Assembly: GCA_037178625.1 (NCBI GenBank)
Contig: CM074130.1
Location: forward strand, 2,170,001 to 2,234,000
Direction: 5' to 3'
Length of the DNA: 64,000 nucleotides
Source: Skeletonema tropicum
Lineage: Eukaryota > Bacillariophyta > Thalassiosirophyceae > Thalassiosirales > Thalassiosiraceae
In this document: positions 51,302 through 60,413 of the stretch, piece by piece
Layout: each line of letters begins with the position of its first letter
How positions within the stretch are numbered: the stretch's first letter is position 1
Position numbers and translations under genes: made by a program
Notes under the pieces: model-generated
What the model saw: the letters and a program-made list of their open reading frames with translations, nothing else
Database searches by the model: none
Told to the model about the DNA's origin: nothing

Positions 51302-52381
51302 CTCAACCTGGGCCCAAAGTTTTGCCAGGATCTCTATCTACCATGTCTCCATGGGACCGATCACCCAACTCCACTTGGACCGCACCTCCATCAGTCTTCC
51401 TGCCCCTCACTCGTTTCCGGCGCCGTCGCCGTCTCCGCTGCACATTCGTAATCTCGTCCTGACCTTTCTTACCTTCGCCGCCATCCAATAACTCAATGCG
51501 TCTCCATCGTTGCTCATGCACTTCAGTCGTTTTCGTTTTTGCCTCCTTCGTCTCTCTGCAGCACAGTACTACCCACAGCGTCCCCGTCTGCCTGAACTTA
51601 ATTATCTGCCACGACACCAACTGTCTCCTCCCCATAAAAGAAGTCCACTTCTTCCGAAGCCGAGTTAGAGAACTTGGAACGTTGGAACTCAACTTGGCGC
51701 CCTCATGAACACCGATAAAACACGAACCCTGACAACAACCTCAAGACAATCCATCCTAACACACCACATTCACTCGCACCAACATTTGTTTGTGTTCATC
51801 TTTGTCGCTCTCACTTCCTCCCAAGTTTCAACGCTACTCTATCGTGCCGCTCACTCGTGGAACTCACAAAGTTGCTGCCCACATTTTATGCAGTCTGTTG
51901 TTGTGTTCCACACTATTGCTTGATACGTTGTTGTACCTCCTTAGCACCTCGTCTAGCCCTCTGTGTTTCCTCACCACTGCACATTTACCAACGATCCCAC
52001 TGCCCAATAATATCTAACCCCACGTACATAAACCCAATCTCCCGTCTATCGATCCCACCTCGTTCTAACGATCTTCTACGCAACTGCCGGCACCCATTCC
52101 TACGCTCGTGATGATACGTAATAAGAATAAGTTGAGGGAGAAAACTGCGGGTTTTGCAAAGAGTTTGACTTCCTGATGTTGTTACCCCGTCGAGCGTCGT
52201 GTTGTCCCAATATCCGGCAATCTCATCCATGCGACGATAGGTTGTCGACGTCTCCTCTAATGTGCCTGCGGCCACCCAACCCTAAACCTTCCTTTTTTTA
52301 TGTTGCATCGTTTGGCAGAAGGGGGGGGAGGTGCAATTTCATTATGCAGCGTGAAATAAATTTCTACACATAGCAGAGAAG

Positions 52382-52835
52382 GACGCCGTTTGAGCAATAT
52401 ACCGATCTTTACCCAACGGACCTCTTTAGGGAGCAATTTCGTACTTTCATGTTGGAAATACTACTGAAGCTCTCAAACCAAGAGCATCGGAAGGTTCTCG
52501 TGAAAGGTATTTACCACTCTTTACCCAAAAGAAGATCCTGTGGGGGATCAAGTATTTGCATACGTTCCCAAACCGGCGGACACCTTCAGAAGGTTATCGG
52601 AAATGGCATCTCTCAACCAACATAGGGTTGTGTGTTGTGTCGGAGGTGACGGTGGCGGATCTAAATATTATTGTCGTGTGAACTCGATAACTACGCCACC
52701 AACGATGAAGCCGCCGGCCCCATAGAATTGTCCAGCACCAGCATATTGACGTCTATCGATATTATCTACAAACTAAAGGCTGAACCCAAACGTCTAGGCG
52801 TGCCCATCGACATGGAGGTTGCACGCCGATCCCAA
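52382..52835 (+). pseudogene. Unknown protein remnant in shifted frames
   Basis: Near 52390 one frame reads T-P-F-E-Q-Y-T-D-L-Y-P-T-D-L-F-R-E-Q-F and continues as a helical segment to about 52510. Near 52690 another frame reads N-Y-A-T-N-D-E-A-A-G-P-I-E-L-S and runs to the repeat B junction. The pieces look like parts of one protein broken by frameshifts. No family is recognised. Confidence 0.35.
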
Positions 52836-52837
52836 AG

Positions 52838-53006
52838 AAGCAATTAACTATGTCTAATTGAAACCCTATTGTAACGGCAGTAGCAATGCTTTTCCAACGA
52901 AGAATGACCATTATGTTGGAAAAGAGGGAGAAAGAGCTGAAGAGTGAGAGACGAGGTGTACATCCGACGACGTACAGTTGTCCCGCTCAGCTCAACATCA
53001 CCACAA
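52838..53006. repeat. Direct repeat B, second copy
   Basis: Second copy of 49755-49921, ending 75 bp upstream of the start codon of the C1GALT1-like gene, so it now forms part of that gene's promoter or 5' leader. Confidence 0.9.
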
Positions 53007-53081
53007 CAATCCCACCGCTTTGATCTGCAGCTGCATGAATAATATTATATGTAAAAAGCCCTCTCTTTAGAGAGACCAAAG

Positions 53082-54242
53082 ATGGTGAATGGTCGTCGGA
53101 GAATCATACCCCTCTTGTTGGGGTCGTTTCTACCGATAGTAATCCAACGGATGGTTTTGCAAACCCAATATGAACATCATAGTGCCTCTCAAGATAATAC
53201 GCCTTCTCGCACTGCAACCCGAAAAAATAATAGGTTTTACTGCATGGTTCCTTTCATATGGTCGCCGAAATATCTGCCAAGCTACGAAGCTATTCACGCT
53301 ACATGGGGGAAGCGATGCGATGTCCTCAGGTTCATGATTGATCCTATAGTTGGCGACAACGAGACTGGCTATCTCGACTTGCGACAAAATAATATGATCA
53401 CCAAGAACTACAAACTTCCCGATGATGTGGTTGTTATTACCGATATGCAGCGCCCTTGGAATGCATGCACCGGCTCGGAAAATTGCCGCAATATATGGGA
53501 GAAGGTATGGAGGAGCTTGCTATGGATCCAAACCAATAATGGCGACATCAATTCGGCCGAGTGGTTCGTAAAGGTGGATTCAGACACCTTTCTGTTCCCT
53601 GAAAATGCACGACACTACGTGGAAAAGCAAAACTGGTCTGCAGATGATCATCATTACTTTGGGCATAAACTTTGGCATACGGACCGTCCGGGACAAGCGC
53701 CCATTGTTGCTGGGGCTGCAGTTTTTTTCAGTAGAGCTACCGTGAATGCCCTTGCGCCTCTTTTTCGAGACTTCGAAGTTAGAAATTCAAGCCAACATCA
53801 TAAACAATGTGTGGATGCGTGGACGGGTGGGGAAGAAGTCGTGACGGCGATTTGCCTAAAAAAGCTCAATATTTCAGCTCATCATGTGCTCGATGACATG
53901 GGGAACGAATTGATTAGTATCCTGGCAGTCGACGAAGTACTGGGAATGCGTAGAGGAGATGGACGTAGGAACCAGTTTTGGTATTGGAAGAAGAAACCAG
54001 TAACACATCCTGAGACAGGGAAGGAAATGCATCTTTGTTGTGGTGAGAGGCCAATTGCATTTCATGGGTACAAAGATCCAAATTGGCTCTATAAGATTGA
54101 ATATGAACTTTATATGGAAGGCGTGCCCTACAATGTGAGCGATGATTGGAAAGAACTCAATTGGATTAATACAAACCAGACAATCGACTACTTTGAACGA
54201 GTGAGGAAAGCAATGGTAAAGCAGACAGAGATGCATGTTTAG
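53082..54242 (+). CDS. GT31 glycosyltransferase, C1GALT1-like
   Basis: 386 residues. A short basic N-terminus and a single anchor at about 8-25 give the type II topology of Golgi glycosyltransferases. The catalytic domain shows the core 1 beta-1,3-galactosyltransferase pattern: I-H-A-T-W-G-K-R-C-D near the start, W-E-K-V-W-R-S-L-L, W-F-V-K-V-D-S-D-T-F (the DxD metal site, residues 166-168), Y-F-G-H-K-L, G-A-A-V-F-F-S-R-A-T, and the acidic G-G-E-E-V-V-T-A-I-C. It probably transfers galactose or a similar hexose onto O-linked glycans; the acceptor is unknown. Length is close to the family norm. Convergent with the following gene at 97 bp. Confidence 0.88.
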   Translation: MVNGRRRIIPLLLGSFLPIVIQRMVLQTQYEHHSASQDNTPSRTATRKNNRFYCMVPFIWSPKYLPSYEAIHATWGKRCDVLRFMIDPIVGDNETGYLDLRQNNMITKNYKLPDDVVVITDMQRPWNACTGSENCRNIWEKVWRSLLWIQTNNGDINSAEWFVKVDSDTFLFPENARHYVEKQNWSADDHHYFGHKLWHTDRPGQAPIVAGAAVFFSRATVNALAPLFRDFEVRNSSQHHKQCVDAWTGGEEVVTAICLKKLNISAHHVLDDMGNELISILAVDEVLGMRRGDGRRNQFWYWKKKPVTHPETGKEMHLCCGERPIAFHGYKDPNWLYKIEYELYMEGVPYNVSDDWKELNWINTNQTIDYFERVRKAMVKQTEMHV

Positions 54243-54339
54243 ATTACCTTACGAACAATATCCAAGCGCCGCGACGGATGTAAGATTATATACTCATTGT
54301 CTAAGTTGATTTGTGACATGGTCGAAGAAAACCCTTTTG

Positions 54340-55209
54340 CTACACATCTTCCACTCCAGTTACAAACAACACAGCATAATCCTGCTTATCACAACCTTCA
54401 ACCAGTGGCATCTCTGCACCAGGCTTTACTGGGAAGTCTTCTCTTCTTGCGTTCAATGGCGACCCTCCATTTCCCTTATCTACGTAAAGAGCACTGCGAC
54501 AAGGTAAATGAGTAACATCATACAGTACACCTCCATCCAAAGACCATTTTTTCACGCCACTCTCATCTTCAGGTTCAATGGTAAGGACGCTTGTCCGAAG
54601 ACGCCCCCCTGTTACCAAATAACGACCAGGTTGCAGATTGTAACGTGGAGCTTCCATCCATATCCCATGCTCTTCAAGCCAAAATGATTTAGGATCAATC
54701 TCCCATCCAACAGGAGAGGTTTTTCTTCCATTTATAATTATATCATCAAACTGCTCAAAAGGTATACCCCTAGGCCCAGGATCACCACTTTCCCAGACAC
54801 CCCACTTTTCTGCACCTACACCACTTTGGCTTTGTGGATTTCCCAACGCTGCAAAGAATTGCATTGGGTGCAATCTCTTGAAACCAGGCCTGACGAAATT
54901 CTGTGACAAGACATACTCTGTGCCAGCAGCAAGTGCATAAGACAAGAGAAGTCGACGTACAGGTATTGCTGGACCCTGCTCTTTTTCTTCAGAAGAAACC
55001 TTTGATTCATTGTCGTTGTCACCATTGCTATAGTGCTGTTGGATGATCTCCTTACGATGGTGTGAACGGACAGTACTCCTCCGCGGTTCTAATATGGATG
55101 GAATTGTGCTCCAGCACGAAACAACATAACTGTTGCAAATTATGGATAATAAGATGAACGCCACAAAGCAAGGTGAACGCATCTTCGAACAACAACTTCG
55201 TCGCATCAT
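54340..55209 (-). CDS. Conserved-looking protein of unknown function, probably plastid-targeted
   Basis: 289 residues. A basic N-terminus and hydrophobic stretch end V-V-S-C before Trp33 (W-S-T-I-P); Trp is an accepted +1 residue for diatom plastid import. Residues 83-105 are moderately hydrophobic (R-R-L-L-L-S-Y-A-L-A-A-G-T-E-Y). The compact domain after it is rich in Trp and Gly: W-E-S-G-D-P-G-P-R-G-I-P-F-E-Q-F, F-W-L-E-E-H-G-I-W-M-E-A-P, G-R-Y-L-V-T-G-G-R-L-R-T-S, and L-P-C-R-S-A-L-Y. I do not recognise the family. The sequence looks under strong constraint and is not repetitive. Confidence 0.7.
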   Translation of the reverse strand: MMRRSCCSKMRSPCFVAFILLSIICNSYVVSCWSTIPSILEPRRSTVRSHHRKEIIQQHYSNGDNDNESKVSSEEKEQGPAIPVRRLLLSYALAAGTEYVLSQNFVRPGFKRLHPMQFFAALGNPQSQSGVGAEKWGVWESGDPGPRGIPFEQFDDIIINGRKTSPVGWEIDPKSFWLEEHGIWMEAPRYNLQPGRYLVTGGRLRTSVLTIEPEDESGVKKWSLDGGVLYDVTHLPCRSALYVDKGNGGSPLNARREDFPVKPGAEMPLVEGCDKQDYAVLFVTGVEDV

Positions 55210-55534
55210 CTCAGTAGGCCAGCTAAAAGAGAGGGACTTTTATTCGAAGAATAGAGACCTCCTTACTCTGACGACCATCGTCATCTTGCTTATTGGCTAG
55301 AGAATGTCGTCTGAATGTCGTAGACACAAATGTTTACTGTCATCATCGTGCTCACATTCTGTTACCTGTTACCTTCTGTTACCTGGTTACTTGGGTGATG
55401 CGACAATTTGGAGTACCGTACCTTATTAGAGTGATTTTCTTGTTACAGTTCTGCACAAAAATCCAAAAAAGCAACCGCGAAAACCACCGTTGCACGCTGC
55501 ACTGCAATACATAGCATAGATTGCAATAGACCCC
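55210..55534. promoter_or_regulatory. Shared divergent promoter, unknown plastid-type gene / EGF-domain gene
   Basis: 325 bp. GTTACCTG-like words occur three times between 55362 and 55388. No other feature is clear. Confidence 0.35.
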
Positions 55535-56368
55535 ATGAAGATGAAGAGAGTTCACCCACCATTATTCAATACACACCATCCAATTGACAGCATGACGAGC
55601 TCCTACTTCCCTCGTATCCTCGAAGGAAACGACGCAGATTGCGGTGGCTGCAACCTCGGCAAATGTGTCTATCCAACCTCAGACAGCTACCTCCCCGCCT
55701 CCTCCACACTTGGCGATCAGCCCAGCTGCGACTGCAAAGGCACCGACTACGTCGGGCAGCATTGCGAGAAGAAGTGTTCCAAGAAGTGTCTACATGGTGG
55801 GAAATGCGTACCCTCCGCGGAAGACGGGGGTGGGGATACGTGCAGCTGTACCAAGGCAGTTGTGGATGGGAACCCCTACGCTGGGTTAGAGTGTGAATTT
55901 GGAGCGACTAAGAGTTGTATGGTGTTGGGGAGTGAATCGAAACATTCATTTTGTACCAATGGTGGTGAATGTGGGGACTTTGTGACGGATAACCAATTGC
56001 ATGTGGATTGTGTTTGTGATGAAGGGTTTGAGGGAGCTCATTGTGAATTCATCGCTGGGACTGGGATTGACCCACCAACCACAACAACCAGCCCCGAAAC
56101 TACTACCTCCACCACCGCGGCAGCGGCGAAGGGGCAAATCACTAATAACGCTGCAGCTGCCAATGGCGCACTCTCGCCTGTGGTAGTTTACGTATTTATC
56201 GGGGCTTTAATGGCATCCATTTGTCTCATCATTGCGGCCTTCTTCATTCGAGCAAAGAGAAGAGCAAATGAACAGAGGCAAGAATTAGAATTGAGGGAAG
56301 CGACTGAAGAACTTGCCATGGTGGATGATGACGAATCTGATATTCATGGAGAAATGGGTATTATATAA
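55535..56368 (+). CDS. EGF-like single-pass membrane protein
   Basis: 277 residues. Three Cys-rich units occupy about 35-175: C-G-G-C-N-L-G-K-C...C-D-C...Q-H-C, then C-L-H-G-G-K-C...C-S-C...L-E-C, then C-T-N-G-G-E-C...C-V-C-D-E-G-F-E-G-A-H-C, the classic EGF ending. A Thr/Ser/Ala-rich stalk (about 178-215) precedes one membrane segment at about 218-242 and a basic, then acidic cytosolic tail. The expected signal peptide is not visible: the frame starts MKMKRVHPPLF. Either an upstream exon is missed or the protein inserts through its single segment. A cell-surface adhesion or receptor role is inferred. Confidence 0.8.
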   Translation: MKMKRVHPPLFNTHHPIDSMTSSYFPRILEGNDADCGGCNLGKCVYPTSDSYLPASSTLGDQPSCDCKGTDYVGQHCEKKCSKKCLHGGKCVPSAEDGGGDTCSCTKAVVDGNPYAGLECEFGATKSCMVLGSESKHSFCTNGGECGDFVTDNQLHVDCVCDEGFEGAHCEFIAGTGIDPPTTTTSPETTTSTTAAAAKGQITNNAAAANGALSPVVVYVFIGALMASICLIIAAFFIRAKRRANEQRQELELREATEELAMVDDDESDIHGEMGII

Positions 56369-56530
56369 AGTGATGAATTCAAGTTCTCTAAGAACACCTG
56401 TTCGTTCTAATAGTTGATGTGATACAGTCAAATATATACAATAGTTACTGTGAGAGAAATGATTCAAGTCCTTTTGGTGATGAGATAATAATGTAATATG
56501 ATTTTGCTGTAATGTATCGTTTGCGCATGC

Positions 56531-57595
56531 TTACATGACATCCATGACCAGAGCCCGAATGCTGTTCTTGTATTCAACCAGATCCATGTCCAACCAGTCC
56601 TCTAGCTTCTTCCTCACATCCTTCACGGTAACCGAATCCTTATCAGCATTGGCAACAATGCTTTGAATCTTGGATCTAATTTTTTCTGTGCTGACGCCCG
56701 GAATGTTGACCTCCTCCTCATCATCATCTGCAGGCGCAGCAGTCTGTTTTTTCTTTTTGGGTTTCGAAGCCTCCTTCTTCGCCTTCTTTGCTGGTGCCTT
56801 CTTTTTGGGAGCCTTTGCTGCGTCGGAAGAAGAACTCTTTCTTTTTGCAGGAGCTTTCTTCGAAGCCCCCTTGGGCTTCTTGCCACTTGCTTTGGGCTCC
56901 TTCAACCATTCCAAGAAGCGAGTGCATAACATATCTTTGTCAGGATTCTTCTTTTCACTAAAGCTTTCAGTAGAACGGTCAATGTCACAAAGATCCATGA
57001 CTTCTTTCAATTGATCCAATTTGAGTTTGTAAATCTACATTTACGAAGAATAAGATGAGTTGTACATGTTAAAAATGACAATAAGACTGATATCACACCT
57101 ACCTAAAACCGAATTCGAGAGGCAACTTACCTTTTGTGACACCTTCTCAAATTCTGCATCCTCTTTGTCCTCGGAGAAACTGAGTCCATTGAATTGAAGA
57201 AGATGTTTCTTGAAGTCCGCTCTCTTGCCGACTCCAAAAACAATGTTGTACAACGATTTTAGACACGGCGTGCTCCATGTGACGTCTTTGAAATTGGCAA
57301 CCACGTTTGGCATATCTTCAAGCTTCTCGCCCTTGCCATCTGGGATGGCAATCTCCTTCTTCGTCTCCTCCTCAGGAACGTAGTTTGTGGCTGATTTTCT
57401 CACACGCTTTGGTCTCCCAGAGGAAGCAGCTGTATCTTTTGTGGTAGATGGTGCATCTGGGCCGCTTGTATCAACAGTTGTTGCATTGTCGGTTTTTTCT
57501 TGAGCGGCGGCGGCAGTCGACTCTTCATTTTGCCCTGCCGTTTCAGGACTTTCACCAGCGGCAGCAGCAGTAGTAGTAGTGTTTTCTTCGTCCAT
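56531..57595 (-). CDS. DEK-like chromatin protein
   Basis: Two exons: 57131-57595 and 56531-57034, with a 96-bp intron (AAAAG/GTAAGT...AAATGTAG). The frame is kept through S-Q-K-I-Y-K-L-K and gives 322 residues; an upstream in-frame Met at 57634 would add 13. Exon 1 encodes an acidic N-terminus, a G-R-P-K-R-V-R-K basic motif and the DEK SAP-like region (V-F-G-V-G-K-R-A-D-F-K-K-H-L-L-Q-F-N-G). Exon 2 continues with L-K-E-V-M-D-L-C-D-I, a Lys/Ala-rich histone-H1-like stretch, and a DEK_C domain (K-I-R-S-K-I-Q-S-I-V...V-R-K-K-L-E-D-W-L-D-M-D-L). DEK proteins bind structured DNA and modify chromatin. Divergent from the AAA ATPase gene. Confidence 0.88.
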
Positions 57596-57866
57596 GGTCA
57601 AAGGTCGTTTAACGTTACTAGAGGCAGGGCACATAACTAGAGGAGTATGTTACATTCAAGATTCAAGATGCTACACCATGATGTCTGTATCGATTTGTCG
57701 ATTGTCATTTGATGATGGGGCGCGCCATAATAACATGTGCGCCAAGCGAGACAATAATAGAGGCGGACTAGTTATTACCTTGGGCGGATAATATCGTATC
57801 ACGGCAATTAGTGGCGTACTACAGTTCGAGAGGCTCCTACGCAATAAGTATTGGCCAAGAATCAGG
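57596..57866. promoter_or_regulatory. Shared divergent promoter with one GGCGCGCC box
   Basis: 271 bp between the DEK-like and AAA start codons. At 57713-57729 it carries TGATGGGGCGCGCCATA, the reverse complement of the TATGGCGCGCCCATCA boxes of the GLDH/NAF1 promoter with one extra C. A second TGCGCCAAGC word follows at about 57738. Confidence 0.6.
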
Positions 57867-60362
57867 ATGGCGATAAATATCGCATATGTATCGTCCGACT
57901 TGGCTTGCCTTTTCTTGTCCCACAATGATGTTGGAGGCGGTTGCGACGACAGTGCGTCTTCTTACGCTGTCCTTCACTTTTCAGGTCCATCAAGTAGCAC
58001 CAACATCAGCACTTTACTTCACATCATGCCAAGAGCTGAAGAAAATGATCTTGTTCACAGTCCAGCTTCAGAAGACAATTCCATCATGATTCATCCAATC
58101 CTATTGAAAGTACTTCTTCATTCACAAAACATGATCCGTGCACCAGAAACAAATCACGAAGAATCTAAACATTGCGTCCAGGTTAAAAGCTGTCAAAAGA
58201 CTGAATATGATGACTTCGATATTGGCCAGGGTTGGATACAAAAGATCTCCATCGAAGACATACATAAAACAACAGACGACCAGAGCAGCTCAGATGCAAG
58301 TGAAAGTATCACAATAAATCTCCAGTACATGTGTAGCAGCAGCGAAAAGTTTAGAAGATACTTTAAAGATGCCACCAATGAAAGTGAAGCAGTTCAGTTG
58401 CTAAAAGACAAGCTTGACGATGCGGTTGTTGCAGAAGGCACAATTCTTGGGATTGATCATGGGAAGAACCAAGCTGGAAGTGCTACCCAAGAGATGTCAT
58501 TTTTCATGGTAGGTAAAGTTGAAAGCAGTAAACGAGAGTGCTTGCGGTATGTTGACCTAAAGAGCATGAATTACAGCATAACACTGTCTCTATCAACGGC
58601 AAAAGTAGAAAAAGGCACGCTAATGAATGGTGATGCGCAATCTCAATACTCGTGTCCAGGATACAAACCCGTTCTCGATGAGCTCTTGAATTTAGCTACA
58701 TTTAGAAACTCAGACGGGAGACCAACTGCTGTCATACTCTCAGGTTGTTCTGGCGTAGGCAAGACTAGAATGGCGGCATGGCTGGAAGATATATTGACAA
58801 AGACCAAGCAAATAGCATCAGCGAAAGTATCAACGAAAGATATATTACTTGAAGAAGCATCAACAACGTTCGAAGCGAGTCGAATCATAGATAAGCTCGG
58901 CCAAACCCACAATACAGATATGCTTTTAGTAATTGATGATCTCGACGTCATACTTGGAGAGAGTGATACAACGGACTCAAAACAAGAATCTGAACTATTT
59001 CGGGCAATGAATGCGATTGCGAAACTCATTGATGAGGCAACAGATAAATTTGCATCTTCGTGTTTCATACTAGGTCTGTGCCGCTCGACGTGGGCTGAGC
59101 TTCCCATACAGCTTGCTCGCGTAGGTCGATTTGAAAAACTGGTTACAATGCCACCACCCACTCAGAGTCAAAGGAAGGAAATCTTCAAATATTGGCTCTC
59201 AACTATGCCCTCTTCGAATGATACTAGTACTGCTAACGGTCAACTCGTCATGGATGAATGGGCAGATTTACTGACTCCTCGAACCGCAGGTTGCATAGCT
59301 GCCGATATACGTCGAATATGCGCAGATGCTCTCACAAGTGCTAACGCTAGAGCGCAGCAAACCAGTGAAGGAAGCAAAGACGAGAAAGTTATTTGGGACG
59401 ATATCAAAGAGGCAGCTAGAAGGTGCATTCCATCGCAGCTATCATCACTGGACGTCATTCCCTCAACCCTTGCAGACTATGATGATGGAGGAAAGCCGAC
59501 TTTACAACCAAGAGAACGGTTCAATCTTGCATGGAAAAAGTTTGGTGGCTACAATGACGAAAAGACAAGATTGTACAGAGCTATTGCAAGACCATGGGCG
59601 TATCATATGAATAACGCTGACACAAATCCTTTCAGCGAATCAGCTTCCTCAACGCTTGGATTTTCCAAGCCGTCGGGTATTTTGTTTCATGGACCTTCAG
59701 GGTGCGGAAAAACGGCTGCGGCATTATGTCTAGCATCTTCTATGGGCATCCACTGTGTCAAAGTAAAAGCATCTGAGGTATTTAATCAATGGCTTGGAGG
59801 ATCGGAGGCAAACCTCCGTTCAATTTTCTCTAGAGCAAGGTCTGCTTCCCCGTGCATTCTTTTCTTTGATGAATTAGATGCACTTGCAATGAACCGAGAG
59901 CAAGAGTCTGATGCAATGTCTGGAGTGCAATCGCGAATATTAACAACCCTGCTGAATGAAATGGATGGAATAACGAATGCTGGGGGCAAACAGGATATTC
60001 TTGTCGTCGCTGCTACGAACAGGCTTGATGCAATAGATGCTGCTCTACTAAGACCTGGAAGATTAGAAGAGCATGTGCTATTATCATACCCAACTCCAGA
60101 ATCAATCAAAGAAATTCTACTACTTCAAACATCAAAGATGCCTCTTCACGAGACAGTAGACTTTGAAGAAATGAGTCGCACATTCTCAGCTGCAACTTGT
60201 AGTTGTGCTGAAGTGGAAGGAATTTGTCGCGACGCTTGTTTAATTGCAATGAGACGTTCTTCGAAGGAAGTATCAAGAAGCGTTGGTAAAATGTATGTGA
60301 CAAGATCAGACTTTGACGAGGCTTTCCACAGGATAAAACGAGGGACAACAGAGAAGACTTAA
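57867..60362 (+). CDS. Type II AAA+ ATPase, AFG2/SPATA5L1-like
   Basis: 831 residues with two AAA modules after an N-domain of about 250 residues. D1 has a divergent Walker A, G-C-S-G-V-G-K-T (about 292), and Walker B, L-L-V-I-D-D-L-D, with Asp where catalytic Glu is usual, so D1 may bind but not cleave ATP well. D2 is canonical: G-P-S-G-C-G-K-T (about 610), C-I-L-F-F-D-E-L-D, the sensor A-A-T-N-R-L-D and L-L-R-P-G-R-L-E-E. The S-R-I-L-T-T-L-L-N-E-M-D-G-I block resembles AFG2B/SPATA5L1, which works with AFG2A in late 60S ribosome maturation. PEX1/PEX6 are less likely given these blocks. The N-domain is unlike the CDC48 double-psi barrel. Confidence 0.75.
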   Translation: MAINIAYVSSDLACLFLSHNDVGGGCDDSASSYAVLHFSGPSSSTNISTLLHIMPRAEENDLVHSPASEDNSIMIHPILLKVLLHSQNMIRAPETNHEESKHCVQVKSCQKTEYDDFDIGQGWIQKISIEDIHKTTDDQSSSDASESITINLQYMCSSSEKFRRYFKDATNESEAVQLLKDKLDDAVVAEGTILGIDHGKNQAGSATQEMSFFMVGKVESSKRECLRYVDLKSMNYSITLSLSTAKVEKGTLMNGDAQSQYSCPGYKPVLDELLNLATFRNSDGRPTAVILSGCSGVGKTRMAAWLEDILTKTKQIASAKVSTKDILLEEASTTFEASRIIDKLGQTHNTDMLLVIDDLDVILGESDTTDSKQESELFRAMNAIAKLIDEATDKFASSCFILGLCRSTWAELPIQLARVGRFEKLVTMPPPTQSQRKEIFKYWLSTMPSSNDTSTANGQLVMDEWADLLTPRTAGCIAADIRRICADALTSANARAQQTSEGSKDEKVIWDDIKEAARRCIPSQLSSLDVIPSTLADYDDGGKPTLQPRERFNLAWKKFGGYNDEKTRLYRAIARPWAYHMNNADTNPFSESASSTLGFSKPSGILFHGPSGCGKTAAALCLASSMGIHCVKVKASEVFNQWLGGSEANLRSIFSRARSASPCILFFDELDALAMNREQESDAMSGVQSRILTTLLNEMDGITNAGGKQDILVVAATNRLDAIDAALLRPGRLEEHVLLSYPTPESIKEILLLQTSKMPLHETVDFEEMSRTFSAATCSCAEVEGICRDACLIAMRRSSKEVSRSVGKMYVTRSDFDEAFHRIKRGTTEKT

Positions 60363-60413
60363 CTTGAAACTGACATGATATGTAATTATTCCCTACAAAA
60401 TTTAACTGTATTC

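Larger units (their letters stand above)
50140..52837. other. About 2.7-kb insertion between second copies of repeats A and B
   Basis: Segments A and B are 27 bp apart in the first copy but 2.7 kb apart in the second, so this block looks inserted or retained there. It holds a 37-bp minisatellite, protein-like remnants near its right end, and a loosely repeated pair: about 50470-50640 and 52200-52385 share TGTGCCTGCGGCCA, a poly-G run and CATAATGCAGCG-like words in direct order. No terminal inverted repeat, target duplication or intact gene is visible. Confidence 0.5.

Noticed and set aside
50920..51451. Frames of 64-128 codons with T-A-K-V-R-Q-Q or L-Q-N-R-K-G-Q repeats
   Set aside because: All are translations of the same minisatellite in different frames and strands, with no start context or domain.
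56663..57014. Plus-strand frames rich in Phe, Leu and Cys opposite the DEK-like gene
   Set aside because: They are antisense to the Lys/Ala-rich segment (AAG repeats read as CTT), which explains their composition.
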